Assembly: GCA_016865505.2 (NCBI GenBank)
Contig: AP025252.1
Coordinates: 2,604,001 to 2,668,000, forward strand
Source of the DNA: Bryobacterales bacterium F-183
Lineage (GTDB): Bacteria > Acidobacteriota > Terriglobia > Bryobacterales > Bryobacteraceae
Direction of reading: 5' to 3'
DNA length: 64,000 bases
Part shown: positions 1-7,873 of the stretch, one piece after another
How the letters are laid out: the number at the start of each line of letters is the position of its first letter
How positions within the stretch are numbered: the first letter of the stretch is position 1
Notes under the pieces: generated by a model
Told to the model about the DNA's origin: nothing
Seen by the model: only the letters and a program-made list of their open reading frames with translations
The model's database searches: none
Translations under genes and position numbers: made by a program

Positions 1-1
1 G

Positions 2-2326
2 GGGTACCGCGTTGCGCTTTGCAATCAGGTTGAAGAGGCGAAGAACGCGAAGGGCTTAGTTCGGCGCGAGATCACGCGGATTGTGACGCCGGGTACGGCG
101 ACGGAGTCTTCGCTGTTGCGGTCGCACGAGAACAACTATCTGGCGGCGGTTGCGGTGCGCGACGGCAAGGCCGGGTTGGCTTACGTCGATGTATCGACGG
201 GGGAGTTCCGTGTCACGGAGATAGAGGCGGCGGAGGTCGCGGCGGCGATCGAGAATCTGAACGCGCGGGAAGTGCTGGTGGCGGGGTCGGCGCGGTTACA
301 GCAGGTACAGGCGCTGCAGACTGAGGTTGAGGCTTGGGTGATGTCGTTCGACTACGCCGAGCGGGCGTTGCTGGACCACTTCAAGCTGCTGGCTTTGGAT
401 GGGTGCGGGCTTGAGGGCAAGCCGCTTGGTGTGGGTGCGGCGGGTGCGTTGCTGCATTACTTGCGCGATACGCAACGGTCGGCGTTGGACCATTTAGATC
501 GGCCAGGGTACTTTGACCGAACCGAAGCGTTGGTGCTGGATGCGGTGACGGTGCGGAATCTGGAGTTGGTGGAGCCGCTGTTCGCCGGGGAGCGGCGCGA
601 TTCTACCTTGCTGAACGTGCTGGACGAGACTTGTACCGGGATGGGTGGGCGGTTGCTGCGCCGGCGATTGCTGCGGCCATCGATAGACCGGGCGGAGATC
701 GAGGCGCGTCTGGATGCGGTGGAGGAGTTGTTTAAGCAGACCATCGCGAGGTCCGAGATACGGAAGCAGTTGGCGTGCATTCTGGACTTGGAGCGGCTGC
801 TGGCGAAGGTGACGCTGGGGTCGGCGACGCCTCGCGAGATGCTGGCGCTGGGCAAGTCCTTGGATGCGATTCCGAAGCTGCGTGAGGGGTTGAGCAAATG
901 TACATCGGCTCGTTTAGGTGCGATTGCTGCCGGGCTGAATGAAGTTGCTGAGGCTCGTGATCGCATTTTGCAGGGGATTTCTGATGAGCCGCCGGTGAAC
1001 ATCGTGGACGGCGGTACGATTCGCGATGGTTGTAATGCGGAGCTCGATGAGTTGCGCGACATCAGCAAGAACAGCAAGCAGTACATCGCGCAGATCGAGC
1101 AACGGGAGCGCGGGCGGACGGGCATACAGTCGCTGAAGGTGCGGTTCAACAATGTGTTTGGCTATTACATCGAGATCTCGAAGGCCAACATCGCGAACGC
1201 GCCCTCGGATTATGAGCGCAAACAAACGCTGGTGAATGCGGAGCGGTTTACGACGCCCGAGTTGAAAGTCCTGGAAGCGAAAATCCTGGAGGCCGAGGAG
1301 AAAATCCTGGGCATCGAGAAGGAAATGTTCCAGGAGATTCGCGCGTTTGTGGCGGGGTTTGGCGCGGATATTCGGGCGACGGCGAATGCGGTGGCGGAAC
1401 TCGACTGTACGGCGGCGCTGGCCGAGGTGGCTGTTGCCGGAAGGTACACGCGGCCGCGGTTCGCTGACGACGGCGAGTTGCGCGTGATGGCGGGGCGGCA
1501 TCCGGTGATCGAGAAGCTGACCGAAAGCCGGTTTATTCCGAATGACGTTTATGCGACGAACGCTGAGTTTATTTCCGTGATCACGGGTCCGAATATGGGC
1601 GGCAAGTCGACGTATTTACGGCAGGCGGCGTTGATTTCGATCTTGGCGCAGATGGGGTCGTATGTGCCGGCGGATTCCGCAGTGCTGCCGCTTGTGGACC
1701 GGGTGTTTACGCGCATTGGCGCGGCAGATAACCTGGCACGCGGTCGTTCGACGTTCATGGTGGAGATGACCGAAACAGCCGCGATTCTGAATACTGCGAC
1801 GTCGAATAGCCTGATTATTCTGGACGAGATCGGGCGCGGTACGGCAACGTACGACGGGCTGTCTTTGGCGTGGGCCGTGGTGGAGCATATTCATGCGAAG
1901 ATCCGGGCGAAGACGCTGTTTGCGACGCATTATCACGAGTTGACGGAGTTGGCGGAGCAACTGGATGGAGTACGGAATCTGAACGTCGCGGTGAAGGAAG
2001 CGGGCGACCAGATTGTGTTTTTGCGCAAGGTGCTGCCGGGGCGGGCGGACCGGAGTTACGGTATCGAAGTCGCACGTTTGGCGGCGTTGCCGATGGCGGT
2101 GATTGAGCGGGCGCGCGAGATCCTGGCGCTGCACGAGCGTAGCGAAACGGCGCTGGCGCCGGAAGCGGTTGCGAAGAAGAAGCCCAAGGCGCCGGACTTG
2201 CAGATCCAGATGTTTGAGCCTGTGGGGTATGAACTGGCGGAGCGGATACGAGCGCTGAAGGTGGATGAGTTGCGGCCCATTGAAGCCTTGCAGTTGCTAC
2301 ACGACTTGCAAAAGGAATTGGGCTGA
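2..2326 (+). CDS. mutS: DNA mismatch repair protein MutS (5' end outside window)
   Basis: Mismatch recognition ATPase that starts methyl-independent mismatch repair on DNA. The reading frame is open from base 2, where it encodes the end of MutS domain I (GYRVALCNQVEEAKNAKG, then a VTPGT motif), so the true start lies left of the window. An internal GTG at 83 is not the start. Connector, lever and clamp domains follow. The C-terminal ATPase has a Walker A GPNMGGKST near base 1590, a Walker B LDEIGRGT near 1818 and the FATHYHEL motif near 1921. The C-terminal helix-turn-helix that dimerises MutS is present. The stop is one base before the anmK start, so the two are probably co-transcribed. No mutL is seen in the window. 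Confidence 0.97.
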   Translation, partial: GYRVALCNQVEEAKNAKGLVRREITRIVTPGTATESSLLRSHENNYLAAVAVRDGKAGLAYVDVSTGEFRVTEIEAAEVAAAIENLNAREVLVAGSARLQQVQALQTEVEAWVMSFDYAERALLDHFKLLALDGCGLEGKPLGVGAAGALLHYLRDTQRSALDHLDRPGYFDRTEALVLDAVTVRNLELVEPLFAGERRDSTLLNVLDETCTGMGGRLLRRRLLRPSIDRAEIEARLDAVEELFKQTIARSEIRKQLACILDLERLLAKVTLGSATPREMLALGKSLDAIPKLREGLSKCTSARLGAIAAGLNEVAEARDRILQGISDEPPVNIVDGGTIRDGCNAELDELRDISKNSKQYIAQIEQRERGRTGIQSLKVRFNNVFGYYIEISKANIANAPSDYERKQTLVNAERFTTPELKVLEAKILEAEEKILGIEKEMFQEIRAFVAGFGADIRATANAVAELDCTAALAEVAVAGRYTRPRFADDGELRVMAGRHPVIEKLTESRFIPNDVYATNAEFISVITGPNMGGKSTYLRQAALISILAQMGSYVPADSAVLPLVDRVFTRIGAADNLARGRSTFMVEMTETAAILNTATSNSLIILDEIGRGTATYDGLSLAWAVVEHIHAKIRAKTLFATHYHELTELAEQLDGVRNLNVAVKEAGDQIVFLRKVLPGRADRSYGIEVARLAALPMAVIERAREILALHERSETALAPEAVAKKKPKAPDLQIQMFEPVGYELAERIRALKVDELRPIEALQLLHDLQKELG

Positions 2327-2327
2327 G

Positions 2328-3449
2328 ATGCGCGTTGCTGGGGTGATGAGCGGAACGTCGCTGGACGGGGTGGATGTCGCGATTGTGGACATCATAGGCG
2401 AGGCAAGGTTTCGTACGGTGGCGACGGATGGTGGTCCGTACCCCAAGGCTGTGCGCCAGGCGCTGCTTGGTGTTTCGAATACGGTGACCCATGTGGCGGC
2501 GGTGTCGCGGCTGAACTTTCAGTTGGGTGAGATTTACGCCCAGCGCGTACTGCGGTGCTGCAAGAAGGCGGGGATCGATCCGAAGTCTGTACAGTTGATC
2601 GGATGCCATGGGCAGACGATTTACCACGAAGGCATGAAGCCGGTGAATACGCTGCAGATTGGCGAGGCGGCGGTGATTGCGGAGCGCACCGGGATTGATG
2701 TGGTGAGTAACTTTCGGGAGCGCGATATTGCTGCTGGAGGTCTTGGTGCGCCGTTGGTGCCGCTGTTCGACGTACTGCTGTTCCGGCATGCCCGGATCGG
2801 ACGTGTCGCGCTGAATCTGGGCGGGATTGGCAACATTACGGCGATTCCTGCAGGTGCCGATGTGGACGGTGTGCTGGCGTTTGATACGGGTCCCGCGAAT
2901 ATGGTGATGGACCAGTTGGTGACGCGATATACGAGGGGACTGGAGACGTATGACCGCGGCGGGAAGATCGCGGCCAAAGGTCGCGTAGATGTGCGGTTGC
3001 TGGATGAGTTGCTGCGGGATCCTTACTTCAAGAAGGCTCCGCCAAAGACGGCGGGGCGCGAACAGTATGGCGGAGAGTTTCTGGAACGCATGATGCTTTC
3101 CGGGTTGGAGATTGAAGATCTGGTAGCGACGGCGACGGCGTTTACCGCGGAGACTGTCGCGATGGCGATACGGCTGGCTGGGAAGCGATTGGGAGCCGAG
3201 TTCGCGGAGTTGATTGTGGGTGGTGGCGGGGCGAAGAATGCCTGCCTGATGCGGATGCTTGGCGAGCGTACGGGGTTGCGGGTGATGGATACGGCGAAGT
3301 TCGGCGTCGATTCGGACTTTAAGGAAGCCATTGCATTCGCACTGCTGGCGTACCGAATGGTTCGTGGGAGGCCTGGGAATGTCAGGCGGGCGACAGGCGC
3401 AGCGCATCCTGCCGTGCTGGGGAAGTTGACGCGAGCGGGCCGTTTTTGA
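2328..3449 (+). CDS. anmK: Anhydro-N-acetylmuramic acid kinase
   Basis: Opens the 1,6-anhydro ring of anhydro-MurNAc from cell-wall turnover and phosphorylates it to MurNAc-6-phosphate, in the cytoplasm. The 373-residue product is full length for the family. It starts MRVAGVMSGTSLDGVD, the family N-terminal signature. It has the phosphate-binding LNLGGIGN and FDTGPAN motifs mid-protein and GGGGAKN near the C-terminus. The ATG at 2328 is chosen because it matches the family N-terminus and sits one base after the mutS stop. Upstream in-frame starts would lie inside mutS. No murQ etherase was found nearby, so the rest of the recycling route must be elsewhere. Confidence 0.95.
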   Translation: MRVAGVMSGTSLDGVDVAIVDIIGEARFRTVATDGGPYPKAVRQALLGVSNTVTHVAAVSRLNFQLGEIYAQRVLRCCKKAGIDPKSVQLIGCHGQTIYHEGMKPVNTLQIGEAAVIAERTGIDVVSNFRERDIAAGGLGAPLVPLFDVLLFRHARIGRVALNLGGIGNITAIPAGADVDGVLAFDTGPANMVMDQLVTRYTRGLETYDRGGKIAAKGRVDVRLLDELLRDPYFKKAPPKTAGREQYGGEFLERMMLSGLEIEDLVATATAFTAETVAMAIRLAGKRLGAEFAELIVGGGGAKNACLMRMLGERTGLRVMDTAKFGVDSDFKEAIAFALLAYRMVRGRPGNVRRATGAAHPAVLGKLTRAGRF

Positions 3450-3473
3450 CAACGAACGAAACTGTGCTAGGAG
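3446..3473 (+). promoter_or_regulatory. Candidate sigma-70 promoter for the LysW-like gene
   Basis: A perfect TTGACA (3446-3451) overlaps the anmK stop codon. It is followed after 16 bases by a weak -10 hexamer, TAGGAG (3468-3473), preceded by TGTG as in an extended -10. The weak -10 makes this tentative. Confidence 0.35.
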
Positions 3474-3484
3474 TAAAGGTTTGA

Positions 3485-3523
3485 GGAGAGAGCGGAAGAG
3501 CGCAAAGTCGCGCTATGCTCTCC
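3485..3523 (+). promoter_or_regulatory. Leader hairpin directly before the ribosome binding site
   Basis: GGAGAG (3485-3490) can pair with CTCTCC (3518-3523). Inside it, AGCGC (3499-3503) can pair with GCGCT (3510-3514) around a six-base loop. The structure ends one base before the Shine-Dalgarno AGAAGGA (3524-3530) of the next gene, so it could affect translation or mRNA stability. The function is inferred. Confidence 0.4.
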
Positions 3524-3536
3524 AGAAGGAAAAGTT

Positions 3537-3773
3537 ATGGTCACCTGCCCGATGTGCGATGCCGTGCTGGATGTCGAAGAAGACGAACTTGACGAAGGTG
3601 ATGAGCTCACCTGCGAAGAGTGCGGCGACACCATCACTGTAAAAAGCACGGATCCTCTGGAACTGAAGTCTGCCGACGAAGATGAGGATGAAGACGAAGA
3701 TGACGACTTCGATGAGGATTACGAGGACGAAGACGAGGAAGAAGAGTCAGAGGACGAAGAAGAGGATTGGTAA
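3537..3773 (+). CDS. LysW-like zinc-ribbon protein with long acidic tail
   Basis: A 78-residue cytoplasmic protein. Residues 4-29 form a four-cysteine zinc ribbon (CPMC at 4-7, CEEC at 26-29). Then comes DPLEL (39-43), a stretch typical of LysW, the amino-group carrier of lysine/arginine biosynthesis. The tail (47-78) is almost all Asp/Glu and ends EEEDW. Known LysW proteins end EDWGE, and the final Glu carries the substrate. Here that Gly-Glu is absent, so carrier function as known for LysW is doubtful. No lysX, lysZ, lysY or lysJ is nearby. The ATG has a good Shine-Dalgarno six bases upstream. Its stop overlaps the start region of the next gene, which suggests coupling. It could be a LysW homologue with another role. 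Confidence 0.8.
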   Translation: MVTCPMCDAVLDVEEDELDEGDELTCEECGDTITVKSTDPLELKSADEDEDEDEDDDFDEDYEDEDEEEESEDEEEDW

Positions 3774-4156
3774 ACCGTAGACCAACGCGGCGCGAGTGGA
3801 TCGCAGCGGCTTCTTTGGTATCGCCGGCGATGGGATTTGCGGCGAAGAAAAAGAAGACTGCGGATCTGTACGCGATTGTGGGCGGTACAGTGTTTCGCGA
3901 TCCTGGGTTTGCGCTACGGGGTGCCGAAGTAACGATCGAGCCCGAGCAGGAAGTGGTGAACGGCTCGAAGCTGAAGGCTCAGAAGGCAGTGTCCGACGCG
4001 CGCGGGGAGTTTGCGTTCCGGGTGGCTCCGATCGCTGCGAAATACCGGGTTACCGCGAAAGCGCAGGGTCTTACGAGCCAAACCAAGCCGGCTGCGACGA
4101 ACGGCGGCGAGGAACGGATTGACGTAACGTTCATGCTGCAGCCATCATCCAACTAG
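3767..4156 (+). CDS. Tat-exported carboxypeptidase-regulatory-like protein
   Basis: A 129-residue secreted protein of unknown role. The start is a TTG inside the end of the preceding gene (TTGGTAA overlap), and it gives an N-terminus with a twin-arginine motif (TRREWIAAASL) and an alanine-rich segment, consistent with a Tat signal. Residues about 32-126 resemble the carboxypeptidase regulatory-like beta-sandwich (GGTVFRDPGFALRGAEVTI, then an RGEFAFRV strand). Such domains are abundant in acidobacteria. The next gene carries the same kind of domain, so this looks like a small cluster of related envelope proteins. Confidence 0.7.
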   Translation: MVNRRPTRREWIAAASLVSPAMGFAAKKKKTADLYAIVGGTVFRDPGFALRGAEVTIEPEQEVVNGSKLKAQKAVSDARGEFAFRVAPIAAKYRVTAKAQGLTSQTKPAATNGGEERIDVTFMLQPSSN

Positions 4157-4164
4157 CAGAAAAA

Positions 4165-4521
4165 ATGCGTACCTTACTTGTTTGCCTTGTTCTTGCGCTT
4201 GCACCCGGCTGGGTGATGAGCGGCCAGAGCAAGAAGGAAAAGGCCGAAGAAGCCGCCAAACGATCGGTGGAAGGCGTGGTCAGCGATGGCGACGAGAAGC
4301 CGGTGGAAGGCGCGATTGTTCAACTAAAGAACATGAAGACGCTGCAGGTGCGCTCGTTTGTCACGAAGCAGGACGGACGGTATCACTTTTACGGCTTGAG
4401 CATGAATCAGGACTACGAGATCAAGGGTGAGTTCAGCGGTGCGGCGAGCCGTACACGTACGCTGAGCGTGTTTGACCAGCGGAAGAAGGCCATTATGGAC
4501 CTGAAGCTGGAGAAGAAGTAG
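4165..4521 (+). CDS. Secreted carboxypeptidase-regulatory-like domain protein
   Basis: A 118-residue protein with a Sec-type signal peptide (MRTLLVCLVLALAPGWVMSGQ), a short Lys/Glu-rich linker and one regulatory-like beta-sandwich (SVEGVVSDGDEKPVEGAIV, then DGRYHFYGL). It is probably periplasmic or on the outer surface. The molecular function is unknown. It lies eight bases after the previous gene and three bases before the redoxin gene, so it is part of the same transcription unit. The domain type matches the preceding gene although the export signal differs. Confidence 0.75.
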   Translation: MRTLLVCLVLALAPGWVMSGQSKKEKAEEAAKRSVEGVVSDGDEKPVEGAIVQLKNMKTLQVRSFVTKQDGRYHFYGLSMNQDYEIKGEFSGAASRTRTLSVFDQRKKAIMDLKLEKK

Positions 4522-4524
4522 CTC

Positions 4525-5061
4525 ATGCTTGCCCTGTCCGCCGCCGTGCTGTTTCTTGCGGCGGGCGATTGGACGTTGATGGCGCCGAATGGGGCGACTG
4601 TCGCGTTCGAGGAGTTGCGAGGTTCTGAGGTGACGGTGGTTGCGTTCACCTCCACGCGGTGTCCGGTTTCGGGGATGTACCAGGAGCGGCTGAACGCTCT
4701 ATACCGCGAGTTTTCCGCCAAGGGCGTTGCGTTTGTGGTTGTGAACGCGAACAGCAACGAAGGCGCGGCGGAGATCCTGAAGTATTCCAAACAAGCTGCA
4801 TTGCCGTATCCGGTGTACAAGGACTTTCATAACCGGCTGGCGGATGCGTACGAGATCGGGCAGACGCCTGAGGTGGTGGTGCTGGACAAGGCAGGTGAGG
4901 TCCGGTATCGCGGGGCGATTGACGATTCGTCAAATCCGGCACGGGTGAAGGTACACGGGCTGCGGGATGCGGTGGTAAGTCTGCTGGCGGGGAAGAAGCC
5001 GGCGGTCGCGCAGTTGAAGGCGTTTGGCTGCGTGTTGAAACGCGAAAAGAAGACCACATGA
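4525..5061 (+). CDS. Redoxin (AhpC/TSA-type) family protein, secreted
   Basis: A 178-residue thioredoxin-fold protein with a short hydrophobic N-terminus that may be a signal peptide. Only one cysteine sits at the usual active site (TRCPVSG, Cys46), the pattern of peroxiredoxin-like redoxins rather than a CxxC thioredoxin. QTPEVVVLD matches the conserved cis-Pro region. A C-terminal FGCVLKR motif carries a second cysteine that could be a resolving residue (inferred). The substrate is unknown. It overlaps the following TlpA-like gene by four bases (ATGA), so the pair is likely translationally coupled and may act together in periplasmic redox chemistry. Confidence 0.8.
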   Translation: MLALSAAVLFLAAGDWTLMAPNGATVAFEELRGSEVTVVAFTSTRCPVSGMYQERLNALYREFSAKGVAFVVVNANSNEGAAEILKYSKQAALPYPVYKDFHNRLADAYEIGQTPEVVVLDKAGEVRYRGAIDDSSNPARVKVHGLRDAVVSLLAGKKPAVAQLKAFGCVLKREKKTT

Positions 5062-5537
5062 AATTGCTGCTTTCGTTTCTGCTTGCGGGTGTGTCGATTG
5101 CCTTGGCGCAGGCTCCCGCTTTGAAGCCTGTTGATGAGTTGGCGTACCCGCGGCTGTTGAACGGCTTCAGGGGCAAGGTTCTGGTGGTGGACTTTTGGGC
5201 GACGTGGTGCGTGCCCTGCCGCGTGGAGTTGCCGCAGTTGGTGAAGCTGCAGGCCAAGCTGAAGGCCAAGGGCGTGGAAGTGATTACCGTATCCGCCGAT
5301 GAGCCGGAGACTACGGCTGCGGCGGTGAAGTTCCTGAAGGATGTGGGCGCAGCGGGGCTGCCTGCTTACATTAAGCGTCCCAAAGACGACGACAAGTTCA
5401 TTAGCGGCGTGGATCCGAAGTGGCAGGGCGCGCTGCCCGCAGTGATCTTGTATGACCGCACGGGCAAGCGCGTTCAATCCTTCTTTGGCGAGACCCCGAT
5501 GGCGACCATCGAGGCGGCCGTCAACAAACTGCTTTAA
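5058..5537 (+). CDS. TlpA/ResA-like periplasmic thioredoxin
   Basis: A 159-residue protein with a Sec signal peptide (about residues 1-18) and one thioredoxin domain. The active site is WCVPC (Cys51, Cys54) in the context VVDFWATWC. The cis-proline is in GALPAVILYD. Family members reduce disulfides outside the cytoplasm, for example in cytochrome c maturation. No cytochrome genes are adjacent, so the client is unknown. The start overlaps the redoxin stop as ATGA. The end overlaps the convergent SDR gene by four bases, with no visible terminator. Confidence 0.88.
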   Translation: MKLLLSFLLAGVSIALAQAPALKPVDELAYPRLLNGFRGKVLVVDFWATWCVPCRVELPQLVKLQAKLKAKGVEVITVSADEPETTAAAVKFLKDVGAAGLPAYIKRPKDDDKFISGVDPKWQGALPAVILYDRTGKRVQSFFGETPMATIEAAVNKLL

Positions 5538-6280
5538 CTCCAGCGCGTAGCTGCGGAGACGGCGATGGATTCGCCGCTGATGTAGCTGGCGCGTTCGGAG
5601 GCCAGAAATACTGCCAGATTGGCGAATTCTTCCGGGGTCGCGACGCGGCCCATGGGAAGGCGCGACTCGATTTCCTCCAAATTTCCAGCCTGCTTAAGAC
5701 GTTCTGTCGCGGTGTAGCCGGGGCAGATGTTGTTGATCAGGATGTTGTCCTTGGCGTACTCAACAGAGAGCGTCTTGACCAGGCCATCGACGGCGGAGCG
5801 GATGGAGTTGGAGAGGACGAGTCCTGCGATTGGCTTGAGGACGGATACGGATGTAACGGTCAGGAAGCGGCCCCACTGGTGGCGGCGCATGATGGGCAGC
5901 ACGTAGTGGGCGAAGTAGACGGTGGACAGCAAAGAGAGGTCGACGGCCTTGCGCCAGTCTTCGAGCGAGGTGTTGTCGAAGGTGCGGAAGGGCGGACCTC
6001 CGGCATTGGTGACGCAGATGTCGATGCGGCCGTAGGCGCTTTGGACATCGTTGACGAAGCGCTCGACCTGTACCGAGTCGGTGACGTCGACGGGGCGGGC
6101 GAGTACCTCGGTGCCACAGTCCTTGCGGATCGCGTCGGCGGCTTTTTCGATTTCCTCTCCACGGCGGGAGCAGATGGCGAGACGAGCGCCCTCACGGGCC
6201 AGGCCCAGAGCTATGGCGTAGCCCAGGCCTTGGCTGGAGGCGGCGACAATGGCGGTGCGGTTGGCGAGGCCGAGGTTCAT
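5534..6280 (-). CDS. SDR family oxidoreductase with altered catalytic motif
   Basis: A 248-residue short-chain dehydrogenase-type protein with an intact Rossmann fold: ASSQGLGYAIA for the cofactor, NAGG, and the catalytic Ser region VTSVSV. The usual YxxxK is missing. In the aligned stretch LVLSNSIRSAVDGLVKTLS the Tyr and Lys positions are Ser and Arg. A subgroup of SDRs with this LSNSxR pattern exists, so the change is not a sequencing slip, but the chemistry is uncertain. It overlaps the KdgD-like gene by four bases and is translated after it. A role in sugar-acid catabolism is an inference from that pairing. Confidence 0.85.
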   Translation of the reverse strand: MNLGLANRTAIVAASSQGLGYAIALGLAREGARLAICSRRGEEIEKAADAIRKDCGTEVLARPVDVTDSVQVERFVNDVQSAYGRIDICVTNAGGPPFRTFDNTSLEDWRKAVDLSLLSTVYFAHYVLPIMRRHQWGRFLTVTSVSVLKPIAGLVLSNSIRSAVDGLVKTLSVEYAKDNILINNICPGYTATERLKQAGNLEEIESRLPMGRVATPEEFANLAVFLASERASYISGESIAVSAATRWS

Positions 6281-7179
6281 AGGACGTCTTCGTAGACTTT
6301 CATCAGGGAGCGGACGTCTTCGATGTCCTGCGGGCGCGTGTTGACAAGCGGGGGACGTACGGGTCCGGCAGGCATGCCGAGGATTTCCATTGCTTCCTTC
6401 ATCACCGAGACCTCATAGCCACGGAGACGGTCACGAATGGCGTACAGCGGGTGTACGTACTTGTTCATGAGTTCGGTGAGCTTGGCGAAGTCGCGCTTCA
6501 TGCCGGCTTCGGCGAGCATCAGGGAGAGTTGTGGGGCGATGTTCGAGATGCTCGACGTGTACGCCTGGACGCCGACGGCGAAGTAGCCGGGGACGCAGTC
6601 GTCACCGATGCCGCCGAACCACGCGAGGCGGTCACCAACTTCGCTCATAATTCGCTGGTACTTGCGGGCGTCGCCCTGGCCGTCCTTCCAGCCGTGGAGG
6701 TTGGGGATGCGCTTGGCGAGCTCTGCGACTTGGCGCGGGGAGAATACGGCCCACTCGCGCGAGTAGATGAGCACGGGGAGGGAGGTCGCACCGGCGATGG
6801 ATTCGTAGAAGTGGTACAGGCCTTCTTCCGGCGGGTTCTGATAATACGGCGGCAGGATGAGCAGTGCGTGGGCACCGGCCTTTTCTGCGCGCTTGGCCAT
6901 GTCCACACCGATGGGGACATTGAAGCCCGTGCCCGCTACGACGCCCATGCGGCCCTGGGCGGCTTCTACGCTGGCGGCGGTGATGTCGCCGACTTCTTCT
7001 GCGGTGAGCGAGTAGAGTTCGCCGGTGCCGCCGGCGCAGACAAAGGCGCAGAAGGGATTCTGGGTCATCCAGTCCACGTTCTTACGGAGAGCGTCGAGGT
7101 CGACGGAGAGATCTTTTTTGAGGGGCGTGACGGGAAACCCGAAGACGCCTTTCCAGGACTTCACCACGTTGGAAGACAT
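6277..7179 (-). CDS. Dihydrodipicolinate synthase family protein, probable 5-dehydro-4-deoxyglucarate dehydratase
   Basis: A 300-residue class I aldolase-type TIM barrel. The Schiff-base lysine is in NLHGWKDGQGD and the catalytic Tyr in VLIYSRE. AGGTGELYSLT is the family substrate-loop motif. The WKDG-GD stretch and the C-terminal LRGYEVSVMKEAMEILG resemble 5-dehydro-4-deoxyglucarate dehydratases of glucarate/galactarate breakdown rather than DapA. Other keto-acid aldolases of the family remain possible. The ATG at 7179 is preferred over an upstream TTG at 7197. The start is only 19 bases from the divergent gene at 7199, so any promoter must overlap coding sequence. It is followed by an SDR with a four-base overlap. 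Confidence 0.8.
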   Translation of the reverse strand: MSSNVVKSWKGVFGFPVTPLKKDLSVDLDALRKNVDWMTQNPFCAFVCAGGTGELYSLTAEEVGDITAASVEAAQGRMGVVAGTGFNVPIGVDMAKRAEKAGAHALLILPPYYQNPPEEGLYHFYESIAGATSLPVLIYSREWAVFSPRQVAELAKRIPNLHGWKDGQGDARKYQRIMSEVGDRLAWFGGIGDDCVPGYFAVGVQAYTSSISNIAPQLSLMLAEAGMKRDFAKLTELMNKYVHPLYAIRDRLRGYEVSVMKEAMEILGMPAGPVRPPLVNTRPQDIEDVRSLMKVYEDVL

Positions 7180-7198
7180 TATTGTTAGTGTAGTCAAG

Positions 7199-7840
7199 AT
7201 GTCGTCCTATCAACCGCAGATGCCTCCGCCGAGCGGGCGCAAGCCGATGCCTGTCTGGGTAAAGGTATTGCTGGGGCTCGGGGTTCTGATGATTTTGGGC
7301 GTGGTGGGGATTGTGGGTGTCACCTACTATTTTGTCCAGAAGATCACGAATGAGCCGGGTGGTGTAATTGCCGCGGCGGTGCGGATGGCGAACCCGGACT
7401 ACGAAATTCTGAGCGTCAACGAGAAGACGCGGACGATGGTGGTACGGCATAAGAAGACGGGCAAGGAAGGTCCAATTGCGTTTGAGCGGCTGCGGGACGG
7501 GGCGATTCATCCGTCCGATATCGGGCTGTCGAACGAAGAGGCCGGGGTACGCGAGTTGCCGGAGTGGCTGCAGTATCCGGGTGCGACCGAGGTGGCGAAG
7601 GCTGGGGGCGAACGGGCGGTGCAGGCTACGCTCGAGACCGATGACTCGCCGGACAAGGTCTTTGGCTATTACAAAGAACAATTGGAAGCCAAGCAGTACA
7701 ACGTGACGAGCATCGGGATGACCAAGACGCTGGTGGGCAAGGATCGCAGTGGTAAGGGGTCCATTACGGTGCAGGTGTTGCCGACGCCGGATAAGGGCAG
7801 TGAGAGTGCGGGTACGCGAGTGCTGGTGGTAATGCAGTAA
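7199..7840 (+). CDS. Single-pass membrane protein of unknown function
   Basis: 213 residues. A short proline-rich cytoplasmic N-terminus (about 1-17) is followed by one hydrophobic helix (about 18-40, WVKVLLGLGVLMILGVVGI) and an extracytoplasmic domain of about 170 residues. The middle (VNEKTRTMVVRHKKTGKEGPI) looks like beta strands, and the C-terminal half (about 120-213) contains a segment that could bind or sense something. I do not recognise the family with confidence. The ATG at 7199 is chosen because it places the membrane helix at the N-terminus; longer forms would read through the divergent kdgD-like gene. It ends three bases before the open frame of the DUF4097-like gene. Confidence 0.7.
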   Translation: MSSYQPQMPPPSGRKPMPVWVKVLLGLGVLMILGVVGIVGVTYYFVQKITNEPGGVIAAAVRMANPDYEILSVNEKTRTMVVRHKKTGKEGPIAFERLRDGAIHPSDIGLSNEEAGVRELPEWLQYPGATEVAKAGGERAVQATLETDDSPDKVFGYYKEQLEAKQYNVTSIGMTKTLVGKDRSGKGSITVQVLPTPDKGSESAGTRVLVVMQ

Positions 7841-7873
7841 CCTTTGCGCGGGGGCGCGGTAGTGTCTGTTGTG

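Noticed and set aside
83-85. GTG as mutS start
   Set aside because: The frame is open leftwards to base 2 and encodes conserved domain I residues, so the gene is cut by the window edge.
1815-3452. 545-codon minus-strand open frame over mutS and anmK
   Set aside because: Both genes on the plus strand are clearly real. The antisense product is low-complexity Arg/His-rich, typical of GC-rich shadows.
3537-3773. Functional LysW of lysine biosynthesis
   Set aside because: The C-terminal Glu needed as carrier is missing and no pathway genes are near; called LysW-like only.
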